Origin: Devosia sp. Root436
GTDB lineage: Bacteria; Pseudomonadota; Alphaproteobacteria; Rhizobiales; Devosiaceae
Assembly (NCBI RefSeq): GCF_001426345.1
Contig: NZ_LMEM01000001.1
Span: 520,264 to 584,263 of the forward strand
Reading direction: 5' to 3'
Length of the DNA stretch: 64,000 nucleotides
Shown: in pieces, positions 10,951 to 20,511 of the stretch
Position numbering within the stretch: the stretch's first letter is position 1
How the letters are laid out: the number at the start of each line of letters is the position of its first letter
The notes under the pieces: model-generated
The model's database searches: none
What the model was told of the DNA's origin: nothing
What the model saw: only the letters and a program-made list of their open reading frames with translations
Position numbers and translations under genes: made by a program

Positions 10951-11393
10951 CCGAAGCGGAACTCGAAACCTACCTGCACGAGCATATCCCGCTGTCGCGG
11001 GCCATGGACGTGCGAGTGATTTCGATTACCGATCAACGGGTTACACTCGGTGCACCATTGGCGCCCAATATCAATCACCGCGACACGGTGTTTGGCGGCA
11101 GCGCCGCCTCGATCGCTACTCTGGCTGCCTGGTCGCTGCTGCATCTGCGACTGACCAATGCCGGCCTGCCCAGCCGCGTCGTGATCCAATCCAGCATTAT
11201 GGACTACCTGGCGCCGATTGCCGGCGACTTCACCGCCACGGCGACACTAGATGGCGATTGGGATGCCTTCCTGCGCATGCTCACCCGCAAGGGCCGCGGG
11301 CGGATCGCGCTAAAGGCTGCGCTGGACTATGAAGGCCAGAAAGCTGGCCAGTTCCACGGCGAGTTCGTGGCCTTCGGCAAGGATAGGCTTTGA
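10947..11393 (+). CDS. Hotdog-fold thioesterase (YiiD C-terminal type)
   Basis: A 148-residue protein matching the thioesterase domain found at the C-terminus of E. coli YiiD: an acidic N-terminal helix, [10 protein letters not shown], the [16 protein letters not shown] loop with the helix that follows, and [10 protein letters not shown]. Hotdog enzymes hydrolyse acyl-CoA or acyl-ACP thioesters; the substrate is unknown. ATGA overlap with trmFO implies coupled translation. Confidence 0.8.
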   Translation: MTEAELETYLHEHIPLSRAMDVRVISITDQRVTLGAPLAPNINHRDTVFGGSAASIATLAAWSLLHLRLTNAGLPSRVVIQSSIMDYLAPIAGDFTATATLDGDWDAFLRMLTRKGRGRIALKAALDYEGQKAGQFHGEFVAFGKDRL

Positions 11394-11394
11394 T

Positions 11395-11524
11395 GCCACG
11401 CCCTCGTGGTTCGAGGCTCGTGAAGAACTCGCACCTCACCATGCGGGCTACTGGAACACCGAGCTAGAAGTAGTCCTCATGGTGAGGTGCGCTTCTTCAG
11501 CGCCTCGAACCACGAGGGCGTGGC
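11395..11524. repeat. Long inverted repeat, CGTGGTTCGA family
   Basis: Perfect 23-bp arms at 11395-11417 and 11502-11524 (core CACGCCCTCGTGGTTCGAGG) with an inner perfect 11-bp pair CACCTCACCAT/ATGGTGAGGTG. It fills the whole space between the stop codons of two convergent genes, so it may act as a bidirectional terminator. Single arms of the family occur at 18.34 and 20.5 kb. Confidence 0.85.
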
Positions 11525-11525
11525 A

Positions 11526-12368
11526 CTACCGGTTCCGCCAGCTCCACCAGGCCAGCCGGGCAATCTTAAGCCAATCCGGATCATCGGCAGGCAGGGCAAA
11601 AATCCCCGGTCTTCGGCCCAGCAGCCCGAGCTGCGCCTTGAGCACGGCAATGCTGGTAAAAGCCGGCTTGAGCCGCCCTGGCAGGGCTGCAATCGCCGTC
11701 TCGGCCTTGCCGAGATGGTCTGCCGCCAATTCTTCGATCTGCCCCAATGCCTCGAACAGGCCCTCGCTCTCGGTGCCGGAGAAAATCTCCCCTTCGCGCA
11801 CGCCATTGGCGGCGAAGACCGACCAGGGCAGCATGATGCGGCCCTGCGCCGATACCGAACCGAAGGCCCGCAGATGCCCGATCATGGCATGGGCGACGCC
11901 GAGATGGCCGGCGGCGTCGCCGGTCTCGATGGTCTCGCCCTCGTTGAGGATCATCGCGGCGAGTTGGTAGAGCGTCGAGACGGTCTCGCCGGCATAGCCC
12001 TCGAAACTTTCGAGGTCGGGCATAGGGTCGTCATAAAGATCGAAGCGCCGGGCGCCGATCAGCCGCAGCAACGTGCCGGCCGGAATGGCGTAGCGCGCGA
12101 TGGTGTCGAGCAATGCGTCGGCCACCGGGTTCTGGCGCACGGCGCCGTGGCCCTCCCCGTCGAGCGCATCGCTCCACCATTGCAGGCGGATTTCGCCGGG
12201 GGCCGGATCGGAAACGCGCTCGCGCACCGAAGCCACATCGGCATTGAAGGCATAGAGCGCGGTCACCGCGCCGCGCTGGGCGCCCGATAGCACCAGGGTC
12301 GAGAGATAGCGGTCGCGGTCGCTCTGGCGCAGGACTTGGGCGGCGTGGGCAAAGCTGGCCTCGGCCAT
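11526..12368 (-). CDS. Squalene/phytoene synthase-like protein, NDUFAF6 type
   Basis: A 280-residue all-helical protein of the trans-isoprenyl synthase superfamily (YLSTLVLS, ALYAFNADVASVRERV, IRLQWWSDAL, YDDPMPDLESFEGYAGET). The Asp-rich substrate motifs of true squalene/phytoene synthases (DxxxD) are not complete: the first reads NADVASVRE. This is the subgroup that includes mitochondrial NDUFAF6, an assembly factor of complex I, rather than a carotenoid enzyme. Its start overlaps the stop of the Mth938/NDUFAF3-like gene (TGATG), so the two are translationally coupled. Confidence 0.8.
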   Translation of the reverse strand: MAEASFAHAAQVLRQSDRDRYLSTLVLSGAQRGAVTALYAFNADVASVRERVSDPAPGEIRLQWWSDALDGEGHGAVRQNPVADALLDTIARYAIPAGTLLRLIGARRFDLYDDPMPDLESFEGYAGETVSTLYQLAAMILNEGETIETGDAAGHLGVAHAMIGHLRAFGSVSAQGRIMLPWSVFAANGVREGEIFSGTESEGLFEALGQIEELAADHLGKAETAIAALPGRLKPAFTSIAVLKAQLGLLGRRPGIFALPADDPDWLKIARLAWWSWRNR

Positions 12369-12751
12369 CAGCGCACCTTGTCGACGGCGATCAGGGCAGC
12401 CGCGACGGCGCGTTCCTCGGCCAACAGCACATTATAGGTGCGGATGGCGCTGCCCGTGTTCACAGCCTCGACGATCACTTTCCGCTCGCGCAGGGCCTCG
12501 CGCAACTCGCGCGGGATGGCGGCGATGTCGGGGCCAACCCCGATCAGCAGCACGTCGATATCGTCGGCGACGGCGAAGACCGGGGCCAGCGTTTCGGCGG
12601 TGATTTCGCCCGCATTGGCGACATTCCACGCAAACATGCCCTGGGGCAGGCAGAGCAACGAGCCGCGATGGGAGATCCCCGCAAAGCGGAAACCCCCATT
12701 GCCATAGGCGTCGATGCCAACTTGGCCGGGATAATGCGGCGTGTCGGTCAC
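12368..12751 (-). CDS. Mth938-like domain protein, NDUFAF3 homologue
   Basis: A 127-residue single-domain protein with IDAYGNGGFRFAG, GPDIAAIPRELREAL and VEAVNTGSAIRTYNVLLAEERAVAAALI, the Mth938/DUF498 fold. The mitochondrial member NDUFAF3 takes part in respiratory complex I assembly; the bacterial role is not established. It lies 12 nt after secDF and is coupled to the NDUFAF6-like gene, a linkage known from other alphaproteobacteria. Confidence 0.85.
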   Translation of the reverse strand: MTDTPHYPGQVGIDAYGNGGFRFAGISHRGSLLCLPQGMFAWNVANAGEITAETLAPVFAVADDIDVLLIGVGPDIAAIPRELREALRERKVIVEAVNTGSAIRTYNVLLAEERAVAAALIAVDKVR

Positions 12752-12763
12752 GTTAGCCTCGTC

Positions 12764-15310
12764 TCAGACAGAAGCCCCGTCGGCGGCCTTGGCCACCGGC
12801 TTGTCCTCCTCAGCCTTCGACTTGAGGCCGAAGTTGATGAGGATGGGGCCGTTGACGATGATCGACGAATACATGCCGACAAGACACCCGAAGGTCATGG
12901 CGATGGTGAAGCTGCGGATGACTTCGCCGCCGAACAGCACCAGCGGAATCAGGGCCAGGAACACGGTGAACTGCGTGATGGTGGTGCGCACGATGGTCTG
13001 GTTGATCGACAGGTCGATCAGCTCGGGCAGCGGCATCTTGCGATGCTTTCGCAGATTCTCGCGCACGCGGTCCGACACCACCACGGTTTCGTTCAAACTC
13101 AGACCCACCAATGTCAGCACCGCCGCGATGGATGTCAGGTTGAACTCCAGCCCGGTTATCGAGAACAGGCCGATGGTCATGATGATGTCATGCGTCGTGG
13201 TGGTGATCGCGGCCAGGGCGAACTGCCACTCGAAGCGGAACCAGATGTAGATCAGGATGGCGGCCAGCGCGATGATGACGGCGATGGCGCCCTTCCAGGC
13301 GAGTTCGCCCGAAACGGTGCCGCTGACGGCCTCGGTGCTGCGCACGGTATAGTTCTCGGTGGCGAGGGCATCGCGCACCTTGGCCACGGCGACCTGGTCG
13401 GCGTCCTGCCCGCCCTCCTGGGCCTGCACGCGCACCAGGACGTCCTCAGGCGTGCCGAAGCCCTGCACCTGCACTTCGCCCAGTTCGAGCCCGTCAAGCA
13501 GTTCACGCACCTGCCCGACATCGGCCGGTCCGTCATCATGCTGGATGACGATGGCGGTGCCGCCGACAAAGTCGATGCCCAGGTTGAAGCCCTTGAAGTA
13601 GGCCGAGCCAACCGACAGCAGGCTTGCCACGATCGAGAAGGCGATCACATAGCGCGATATCTTCATGAACGGGATCTTCGTGCCATCAGGCACAAAGCGG
13701 AAATGCTGGATCTTCAGCACTTTTGGCCGCACCGCACGGTACCAGGCATGCACCTGGTAGGAGGTGACCGTATAGGAGGTGAAGAGCGAGGTCAGGATGC
13801 CGAGCGCCAGGGTGACAGCAAAGCCCTGTACCGGGCCGGAGCCCAGGAAGTAGAGCACGATGGCCGCGATGAGCTGGGTCAGGTGCGAGTCGACAATGGT
13901 GCCCCAGGCGCGCTCGAAGCCGGCCTGGATCGACTGGATCGGCGACTTGCCGGAGCGCTGCTCTTCACGCATGCGCTCATAGATCAGCACGTTGGCGTCC
14001 ACGGCCATGCCGATGGTCAGCACTATGCCGGCAATGCCCGGCAGGGTCAGCGTCGCCCCCAGCATGGAGAGCGCGCCGAAGATCAGGATGATGTTGAGCA
14101 CCAGCGAGACATTGGCGAACACGCCCCACAGGCCATAGGCCGCCACCATGAAGGCGACGACGAGAACGGCCGCGACCACACCGGCGGTCAGGCCGGCGCG
14201 GATCGAATCGGCGCCCAGGCTGGCGTCCACGGTGCGCTCTTCGATCACGTCGAGCGAAGCCGGCAGCGCACCGGCGCGCAGCAGCACGGCGAGGTCGTTG
14301 GCCGTGGCGGTGGTGAAGCTGCCGCTGATCTGGCCGGAGCCGCCGGTAATGGGCTGCTGGATTACCGGGGCGGTGATGACGGTGTCGTCGAGCACAATGG
14401 CGAAGCGCTTGCCGACATTGGCGCCGGTGATCTGGCCAAAGGTGATGGCGCCGCGTGTATCGAACTTGAAGCTGACAACCGGCATGGCGCGCTGCTGGTC
14501 ATAGCTCGGCTGGGCATCGACCAGCGACTCGCCGCCAAGGGCGACATCTTCATAGAGCAGTTCCTTGCCGCCGTCCTGGCTGGGCAGAACCATGGTGCCG
14601 GCCGGCAGGCCCTGGGCCTCGGCCTGGTCCGCGGTCATGCCCGGATAGACCATGTGGAAGGTCAGGCGCGCCGTGCGCGAGATGATGTCCTTGAGGCGCT
14701 GGCTGTCGCCAAAACCGGGAACCTGCACCAGCACGCGGTTGGTGCCCTGGCGCTGGATCGACGGCTCGGTGGTGCCCAGCTCGTCTACGCGCTTGCGGAT
14801 GACTTCGATGGATTGCGCCACCAAAGCCGACATGCGCTCGCTGATGCCCTCGGGGGTGAGCGTCACGGTCAGCTTGCCGTCCGCCGTTTCGCCGAAGGCC
14901 AGCTCGTTCACGCCGCCGACCGATATCAGCGAATTGCTGATGGCATTCTGCAGGCCGGCAATGGCCGTGCGGGCCGCCTCCTTCTGCGTCGGATCGGTGA
15001 GCTCGATGGTCAGCGACTTCGCCGCCTCGTCCGTCGTGATCAGGTTGCCGATGCCGTTGTCGTTGGCCAGCGTGTTACGTACGTCGCGACGCAGCGTCTG
15101 CAGGCGTTCGGAGACGATACCGTCCTCGTTGACCTGCAGCAGCAGGTGCGAACCGCCCTGCAGATCAAGCCCCAGAACCACCGTCTGCCTCGGCAGGAAG
15201 CCCGGCCAGGCGTCGCGCACATTCTGCGGCAGGAAACTGGGGATGGTGAACAGAATTCCCAGCAGGGCAACGATGGCGATGATGGCGGTACGAACAGGCG
15301 AAAACTGCAT
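12764..15310 (-). CDS. secDF: Fused protein translocase subunits SecD-SecF
   Basis: An 848-residue inner-membrane protein that uses the proton gradient to help SecYEG finish export. SecD is residues 1-~500: TM1, the LGLDLQGGSHLLLQV motif, a large periplasmic domain and five more helices. SecF starts near residue 550 (MKISRYVIAFS; FNLGIDFVGGTAI) and supplies six helices (GLSLNETVVVSDRVREN). About twelve TM helices in all. Fusion into one chain is usual in this group. yajC lies upstream. Confidence 0.97.
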   Translation of the reverse strand: MQFSPVRTAIIAIVALLGILFTIPSFLPQNVRDAWPGFLPRQTVVLGLDLQGGSHLLLQVNEDGIVSERLQTLRRDVRNTLANDNGIGNLITTDEAAKSLTIELTDPTQKEAARTAIAGLQNAISNSLISVGGVNELAFGETADGKLTVTLTPEGISERMSALVAQSIEVIRKRVDELGTTEPSIQRQGTNRVLVQVPGFGDSQRLKDIISRTARLTFHMVYPGMTADQAEAQGLPAGTMVLPSQDGGKELLYEDVALGGESLVDAQPSYDQQRAMPVVSFKFDTRGAITFGQITGANVGKRFAIVLDDTVITAPVIQQPITGGSGQISGSFTTATANDLAVLLRAGALPASLDVIEERTVDASLGADSIRAGLTAGVVAAVLVVAFMVAAYGLWGVFANVSLVLNIILIFGALSMLGATLTLPGIAGIVLTIGMAVDANVLIYERMREEQRSGKSPIQSIQAGFERAWGTIVDSHLTQLIAAIVLYFLGSGPVQGFAVTLALGILTSLFTSYTVTSYQVHAWYRAVRPKVLKIQHFRFVPDGTKIPFMKISRYVIAFSIVASLLSVGSAYFKGFNLGIDFVGGTAIVIQHDDGPADVGQVRELLDGLELGEVQVQGFGTPEDVLVRVQAQEGGQDADQVAVAKVRDALATENYTVRSTEAVSGTVSGELAWKGAIAVIIALAAILIYIWFRFEWQFALAAITTTTHDIIMTIGLFSITGLEFNLTSIAAVLTLVGLSLNETVVVSDRVRENLRKHRKMPLPELIDLSINQTIVRTTITQFTVFLALIPLVLFGGEVIRSFTIAMTFGCLVGMYSSIIVNGPILINFGLKSKAEEDKPVAKAADGASV

Positions 15311-15334
15311 GAAAGGACGTCCTGAAAGCAGAAA

Positions 15335-15356
15335 ACCGGAGCTCGTAAGCTCCGGT
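15335..15356 (-). terminator. Attenuator-like hairpin between yajC and secDF
   Basis: A 9-bp stem ACCGGAGCT/AGCTCCGGT with a 4-nt loop, followed on the minus strand by TTTTCTGCTTT. It sits in the 65-nt gap and would reduce read-through from yajC into secDF, giving more YajC than SecDF. Confidence 0.6.
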
Positions 15357-15375
15357 GTTGGTCGGGCGCTGCCGT

Positions 15376-15729
15376 TTAGGCAGGCTTGTTGTCGTTGACA
15401 GGCTCGCCCTTGGAGCGGACGTCGGCAACCATGCCACGCGCCAGCTTCACCTTGACGCCGGTGGCAATCTCGACTTCGAGGTCTTCACCATCGACGGCCT
15501 TGGTCACCTTGCCGATGATGCCACCGGTGGTCACCAGCGTATCGCCGCGCTTGATCGCCGACAGCATGGCCTGCTGGGCCTTGAGACGCTTCTGCTGTGG
15601 GCGGAAGATCAGGAACCAGAAGATCACCACCAGCAACAGGATGGGCATCAACTGGATGAGGATGTCGTTGATGCCACCACCGGCGGGCGCGGCACCGGCT
15701 GCCTGGGCATAAGCGGGCGTTACAAACAT
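15376..15729 (-). CDS. yajC: Preprotein translocase subunit YajC
   Basis: A 117-residue protein with one TM helix (MPILLLVVIFWFLIFRPQQKRLK, ~residues 28-45) followed by a small cytoplasmic beta domain (GDTLVTTGGIIGKV). It associates with SecDF. The N-terminal ~20 residues are rich in Ala and Gly. It is the first gene of the yajC-secDF-NDUFAF3-like-NDUFAF6-like unit. Confidence 0.95.
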   Translation of the reverse strand: MFVTPAYAQAAGAAPAGGGINDILIQLMPILLLVVIFWFLIFRPQQKRLKAQQAMLSAIKRGDTLVTTGGIIGKVTKAVDGEDLEVEIATGVKVKLARGMVADVRSKGEPVNDNKPA

Positions 15730-15927
15730 GAGGCGAGGCTCCTATCGTTTCTTCTTGGCTTGTGGAGGGGCGGCGCCAGAGACCAGCATCAACGTTGCGA
15801 CGCTACTGGACGCATATGGGGTTTGTTGCACTTGCACCCCGGTCAAAATCGCGCGGACTATACATTTGCACCCTGCCGATTGCAAAGCCATTCCGGGGGT
15901 CGCAAATTGCCGCGTCTACCACGGGAA

Positions 15928-16815
15928 ATGCCTGCTTTGACAAACCCAGACCACCTCGCCCGGATTGCCGCCACGCTTGACGAAATCGCCTTGTCGCTCA
16001 AGGCTTTGGCGCCGGCTCCGAACGAACCGATTCCGGCGCTGTCGGAGGCCGATGCCTACCACTGGGATGGCGATGCCGGGGTTTTGATTGATGTGCCCCA
16101 GGTGAGCCGGGTGCCGCTGGCCATGCTCAAGGGGATCGACTCCGTGCAGGATATTCTCCTGCGCAACACCGAACAGTTTGCCCGCGGCCATGGCGCCAAC
16201 AATGCGCTGCTGTGGGGCGCGCGCGGCATGGGCAAGAGCTCGTTGGTCAAGGCCATCCACGGCAACATCGTCGAGCGGCGGGCCGAGGGCTTCCAGCGAC
16301 TGGTACTGATCGAGATCGCACGGGAGGACCTGGAAACCCTCCCTGCCCTGATGCGCCGCATCGGCGGCGAGGCGGCGCGCTTTGTCATCTTCTGCGACGA
16401 TCTCAGCTTCGACAATGGCGAGACCAGCTATAAATCGCTCAAGACCATCCTCGATGGCGGGCTGGAGGGGCGGCCGGAGAATGCGCTGTTCTACGCCACC
16501 TCAAACCGCCGCCACCTGATGCCGCGCGACATGATCGAGAACGAGCGCTCGACCGCGATCAATCCGGGTGAAGCCGTCGAGGAGAAGGTGTCGCTGTCGG
16601 ACCGTTTCGGGCTATGGCTGGGCTTCCACAATTGCGACCAGCCGACTTTCCTGGGCATGGTGCGGGCCTATGCCGACCATTACGGGCTCGATATCGACGA
16701 TGAGACGCTGAGGGCACGCGCCATCGAATGGTCGGCTACCCGCGGCGCCCGTTCGGGCCGCGTGGCGATCCAGTTGGTGCGGACGCTGGCAGGCGAACTG
16801 GGCAAGGCCATCTAG
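15928..16815 (+). CDS. DUF815 family AAA-type ATPase
   Basis: A 295-residue ATP-binding protein: Walker A GARGMGKSS at ~98-106, Walker B FVIFCDDLSF at ~152-160 and an arginine-rich sensor region (TSNRRHLMPRDMIENE). DUF815 ATPases are widespread next to yajC-secDF in Hyphomicrobiales; function is unknown, though the fold resembles AAA loaders such as DnaC. The ATG at 15928 gives the usual length; an in-frame TTG at 15937 is also possible. It is divergent from yajC across 198 nt that should hold both promoters. Confidence 0.8.
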   Translation: MPALTNPDHLARIAATLDEIALSLKALAPAPNEPIPALSEADAYHWDGDAGVLIDVPQVSRVPLAMLKGIDSVQDILLRNTEQFARGHGANNALLWGARGMGKSSLVKAIHGNIVERRAEGFQRLVLIEIAREDLETLPALMRRIGGEAARFVIFCDDLSFDNGETSYKSLKTILDGGLEGRPENALFYATSNRRHLMPRDMIENERSTAINPGEAVEEKVSLSDRFGLWLGFHNCDQPTFLGMVRAYADHYGLDIDDETLRARAIEWSATRGARSGRVAIQLVRTLAGELGKAI

Positions 16816-16871
16816 CAGAAGCGTCCGAAAGCTCGTCATCGCCCGATCGCCGGTTGGCGAAGCCTGGCCAC

Positions 16872-16898
16872 AAACGAAAACCCCCGCTTTCGCGGGGG
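16872..16898 (-). terminator. Rho-independent terminator of the NlpD-like gene
   Basis: Stem CCCCCGC/GCGGGGG (16881-16887, 16892-16898); on the minus strand it is followed by TTTTCGTTT. It lies between the convergent DUF815 and NlpD-like genes. Confidence 0.75.
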
Positions 16899-16920
16899 CC
16901 TTCGTGACATCCTGGCTTTA

Positions 16921-18201
16921 TCAGCTTGCCAGCAGTGGCACTGGGTCGACCGGGGTTGCGCCCTTGCGCAGCTCGAAATGCAGTTGCGGCTTGGTGACCG
17001 AACCGGTCATGCCGGCGGCGCCGATAGTGTCGCCGCGACCGACGACGGCGCCCTTGGCGACGCTCATCGACTGCAGATGGGCATAGGCCGACACGTAGCC
17101 ATTGGGGTGACGGATCAGCACCAGGTTGCCATAGCCTTCAACGCCGGAACCGACATAGATCACCGTGCCATTCTCTGCGGCCTTGACGGCCGAGCCTTCG
17201 GGCACTTCGATATTGATGCCGGTGCCCTTGGACGAGGCGAAATCGACCAGAACGCGACCGCTGGCGGGCCAGCGGAACTTGTCGCTACCCGACATTGCGG
17301 GCTCCGCGGCCGGAACATTGGCGACCTGGGTCGGCTGAGCGACCGGCGCGGCCTGTTGCTGCGGCAGCGTGGGCGTCACCGCCGGCGTGGCCGCGGCCTG
17401 GAGCGCGTTGGGAGCGGCCTGCGGCAGCGTCTGCTGGGCCGGAGCGGGCGTGGTGATCGGCGTGGTGCTGGCGACCTGGGTGGTCGGCGCCTTGGTGGCG
17501 AGCAGGTCGGCGCGGCCAGGAATGATCACCTTCTGACCGACGACGATCTTGTCGGGCGAGGAGAGATTGTTGGCCTGGACGATGGCCTGGGTCGTCACCT
17601 CGTAGCGGCGGGCGATGGTATAGAGCGACTCGCCGCTGGCGATGGTGTGGGTAAAGCCGGTGCCGGCGGCACCCGGCAAAGTCGGGCTGGGCGAAGCCGC
17701 CGCCAGCGATGGGACCGAGCTGTTGGTCGGCAGGGTGCCGAGAACGGCAGGAGACGGCATCGGCGCGGCCGAAGCGAAAGCGGGTTGTGGTTGCATGGTG
17801 GGCAGGGATCCCTGAGAAGACGGGTTACTCAGTACAGGAAGGTCTTGGGACTGGACGGATGGCATGGCGTTGGCCGTCCCCATCGGCTGGGGATAGCCCG
17901 CAGCGGGCTGGTTCCAGGCCGGCTGGACGCCAGCGGTCGTTGGAGCGTTCCAGCCACCGCCGACATTGGCGGGCGGCAGGAAGCGGCTCTCGGCCACCAT
18001 GTTCTGAGGCGAACCCAGACTGGCCGGCATGGGCTGGCTATAGCTTGTGGGAGCGCTCTGCGGCAGGGAGCCGGTTGTCGTCGGATCGCCAAACGACCGG
18101 CTACCGAGACTGGAACACCCGGATAGTGCAACGGCAGTGGCGACCAGGCCAACCATCGCAACGGCACCTTTGGGCGCCCGACGGGATACGCGGATACTCA
18201 T
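16921..18201 (-). CDS. NlpD-like LysM/LytM lipoprotein
   Basis: A 426-residue outer-membrane lipoprotein: signal peptide with lipobox LSGC (Cys29), a long Pro/Ala/Gln-rich linker, a LysM peptidoglycan-binding domain at ~184-228 (THTIASGESLYTIARRY) and a C-terminal M23/LytM domain at ~309-422. The LytM domain keeps AYAHL and QLHFEL but lacks the first His and Asp zinc ligands (DFASSKGTGINIE replaces the HxGxD pattern), so it is probably a non-enzymatic amidase activator like NlpD/EnvC. It follows surE, as expected, but without pcm between them. Confidence 0.88.
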   Translation of the reverse strand: MSIRVSRRAPKGAVAMVGLVATAVALSGCSSLGSRSFGDPTTTGSLPQSAPTSYSQPMPASLGSPQNMVAESRFLPPANVGGGWNAPTTAGVQPAWNQPAAGYPQPMGTANAMPSVQSQDLPVLSNPSSQGSLPTMQPQPAFASAAPMPSPAVLGTLPTNSSVPSLAAASPSPTLPGAAGTGFTHTIASGESLYTIARRYEVTTQAIVQANNLSSPDKIVVGQKVIIPGRADLLATKAPTTQVASTTPITTPAPAQQTLPQAAPNALQAAATPAVTPTLPQQQAAPVAQPTQVANVPAAEPAMSGSDKFRWPASGRVLVDFASSKGTGINIEVPEGSAVKAAENGTVIYVGSGVEGYGNLVLIRHPNGYVSAYAHLQSMSVAKGAVVGRGDTIGAAGMTGSVTKPQLHFELRKGATPVDPVPLLAS

Positions 18202-18342
18202 CAGCTTACTCGTACGCAGGTACTCAACACGAGTTTGAGACTAGGCCGGTAAGGTAAAGACGAGTTTAAAGCCGATGCGATTTGAGCGAAATCGTGTCGG
18301 TGGGATTCTGGATTGGGTAAGGTTAAGGCGGTACCCCGGTGT

Positions 18343-18363
18343 CACGCCCTCGTGGTTCGAGGC
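18343..18363. repeat. Single arm of the CGTGGTTCGA repeat family
   Basis: CACGCCCTCGTGGTTCGAGG plus one C, identical to the left arm of the 11.4-kb inverted repeat. It ends 2 nt before the surE stop codon, in the surE-nlpD gap (164 nt), where related genomes usually carry pcm. Confidence 0.75.
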
Positions 18364-18365
18364 CG

Positions 18366-19133
18366 CTAAAGCGACAGCGTGCCCCGCAGTCGCGCCACCA
18401 GTGCCGTATCGGTCTGTTGCAGCAGCATCGGCGTCACCGTCACATAGCCATCCTGGCGCATCACCTCGAAATCGGCAGTCCGATCCAGTGGCATCGGGGT
18501 TTCGGGAATGGCGACGAAGAACTTGCCGCCATTGTCGCTGGGAAAATAGCGAAACGGCGAGCGCGAGAAGCGCTGGTGCGGCACCACGGCGATGCCCTTG
18601 GTGGTGTCGGGGGCGCAGAAGGGAAAGTTGACGTTGTAGTAGTGGTCCCTGCCCTGCGCCGCGGCGATGACGGCGCGAGCGACGGCGGCGCCGTGGCGGA
18701 TGGAATTGGACCAATCCACCTCGCGGCCCTGCTCGTAGTTGATGCCCTGGCTCATGGCGATGCCGATGGCACCCTGTAACGCGCCTTCGCGCGCGCCGGC
18801 CGCGGTGCCCGAACAGTTGATGATGTCGCCCAGGTTCTGGCCGGCATTGACGCCAGACAGCACGACATCGGCGGGGCGATCGCCCAACAGGTGGGTCATG
18901 CCGGCGACGACGCAATCGGCGGGCGAGCCCCCGACTACGGAAAACGTGCGTTCATCGCGCCGATCGAGATGCAACTCGCGGCCGAGGGTGAAGCGGTGCC
19001 CTGCCCCCGACTGGTTGCCATCGGGGGCCACGATCCACACATCGTCGCTCAGCGCGCGGGCGATATCGGCCATGATGGCGATGCCGGGCGCGTCCACGCC
19101 ATCGTCATTGGTGATGAGGATGCGCAGGCTCAT
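18366..19133 (-). CDS. surE: 5'/3'-nucleotidase SurE
   Basis: A 255-residue survival protein that removes phosphate from nucleoside monophosphates. The metal-binding start [11 protein letters not shown] carries the Asp pair (D10, D11), and GGSPADCV and [11 protein letters not shown] supply the rest of the active site. The ATG overlaps the serS stop region by 4 nt. Usual length. Confidence 0.96.
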   Translation of the reverse strand: MSLRILITNDDGVDAPGIAIMADIARALSDDVWIVAPDGNQSGAGHRFTLGRELHLDRRDERTFSVVGGSPADCVVAGMTHLLGDRPADVVLSGVNAGQNLGDIINCSGTAAGAREGALQGAIGIAMSQGINYEQGREVDWSNSIRHGAAVARAVIAAAQGRDHYYNVNFPFCAPDTTKGIAVVPHQRFSRSPFRYFPSDNGGKFFVAIPETPMPLDRTADFEVMRQDGYVTVTPMLLQQTDTALVARLRGTLSL

Positions 19134-20461
19134 CCAAGGATGCCGATGGATTTGACGCCGCCCATATAGGGCTGGAGCACATCGGGGATGGTGACCGAGC
19201 CGTCTGCCTGCTGGTAGTTCTCCATCACCGCGATCAGGCAGCGGCCGACTGCGGTGCCGGAGCCATTGAGCGTGTGAACGAAGCGCGGCGCCTGTTTCTC
19301 GCCCGCCGGGCGATAGCGGGCGTCCATGCGACGGGCCTGGAAATCGCCGCAGACCGAAACCGAGGAAATCTCGCGATAGGTATCCTGGCCGGGGAGCCAG
19401 ACTTCGAGGTCATAGGTCCTCTGGGCGCCGAAACCGATATCGCCGGTGCAGAGATTCATGACGCGATAGTGGAGGCCCAGCCGCTGCAGCACCGTCTCCG
19501 CGCAGGCCAGCATACGCTCATGCTCATCGACGGAGGTTTCCGGCGTGGTGATCGACACCAGTTCCACCTTGTTGAACTGGTGCTGGCGCAGCATGCCACG
19601 CGTATCGCGCCCGGCCGAGCCGGCCTCGGAGCGGAAGCAGGGCGTCAGCGCGGTCAGGCGCAGGGGCAGTTCGTCCTCGGCCAGGATGGACTCGCGGACG
19701 AAGTTGGTCAGCGGGACTTCCGCCGTGGGGATGAGGGCCAGCCGGCTATCGCCATGCGGGGTGAAGAACAGGTCTTCCTCGAATTTGGGCAACTGGTTGG
19801 TGCCGAACAAGGCTTCGTCGCGCACCAGCAGCGGCGGCTGGACTTCGGTATAGCCGTGCTCGGTCGTGTGCAGGTCGAGCATGAACTGGCCGATGGCGCG
19901 CTCGAGCCGGGCCACCTGCCCTTTCAGCACCACAAAGCGGCTGCCCGAGAGCTTGGCGGCGGTTTCGAAATCCATCTGGCCCATGGCTTCGCCGATCTCG
20001 TAATGCTCCCTGGGGGCAAAGCTGAGAACGGGCTTGGGCGCGCGGAGCTGGGCGGCGGTTTCGGGCGAGCCGTTGCGGCCGAAATACTCGACATTGCCGG
20101 TTTCGTCCGTGCCGTCGGGCACGTCGTCGAAGACCAGGTTGGGGATGACCGAGAGGGCATTGCGCAGTTCGAGTTCGACGGCGCGTTCATCGGCTTCGCC
20201 CTGGGGAATGAAATCCTTGAGGCTGGCAACTTCGGCCATCAGTTCGGCTGCCCTGGTTTCGTCCTTCTGCGCCTTGGCCTGGCCGATCTGCTTGGAGAGC
20301 ACGTTGCGCTTTTCCTGCGCCTCATTGAGGCGGGTGATGATGTCGCGGCGCTTGTCGTCGATGGCGAGCAGGTCGGAGGCACGCACGGAAATCCCCTTGC
20401 GCCGCGAAACGGCGGCGTCGAAGGCTTCGGCGTTGGCTCTGATCCACTTGATATCGAACAT
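19130..20461 (-). CDS. serS: Seryl-tRNA synthetase
   Basis: A 443-residue class II synthetase. The N-terminal ~110 residues form the antiparallel coiled coil that grips tRNA-Ser. The catalytic core has motif 2 ([15 protein letters not shown]...HQFNKVE) and motif 3 ([19 protein letters not shown]). It is translationally coupled to surE. The tat genes lie upstream, separated by a repeat. Confidence 0.98.
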   Translation of the reverse strand: MFDIKWIRANAEAFDAAVSRRKGISVRASDLLAIDDKRRDIITRLNEAQEKRNVLSKQIGQAKAQKDETRAAELMAEVASLKDFIPQGEADERAVELELRNALSVIPNLVFDDVPDGTDETGNVEYFGRNGSPETAAQLRAPKPVLSFAPREHYEIGEAMGQMDFETAAKLSGSRFVVLKGQVARLERAIGQFMLDLHTTEHGYTEVQPPLLVRDEALFGTNQLPKFEEDLFFTPHGDSRLALIPTAEVPLTNFVRESILAEDELPLRLTALTPCFRSEAGSAGRDTRGMLRQHQFNKVELVSITTPETSVDEHERMLACAETVLQRLGLHYRVMNLCTGDIGFGAQRTYDLEVWLPGQDTYREISSVSVCGDFQARRMDARYRPAGEKQAPRFVHTLNGSGTAVGRCLIAVMENYQQADGSVTIPDVLQPYMGGVKSIGILG

Positions 20462-20511
20462 CGGTTGCTACGGGACGCTGCCCGCCTCTGGTTGGTAAAC
20501 TGTCAATAGCG

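Noticed and set aside
12668-15325. 885-codon open frame antisense to secDF
   Set aside because: Shadow of a GC-rich gene; the sense strand encodes an unmistakable SecDF.
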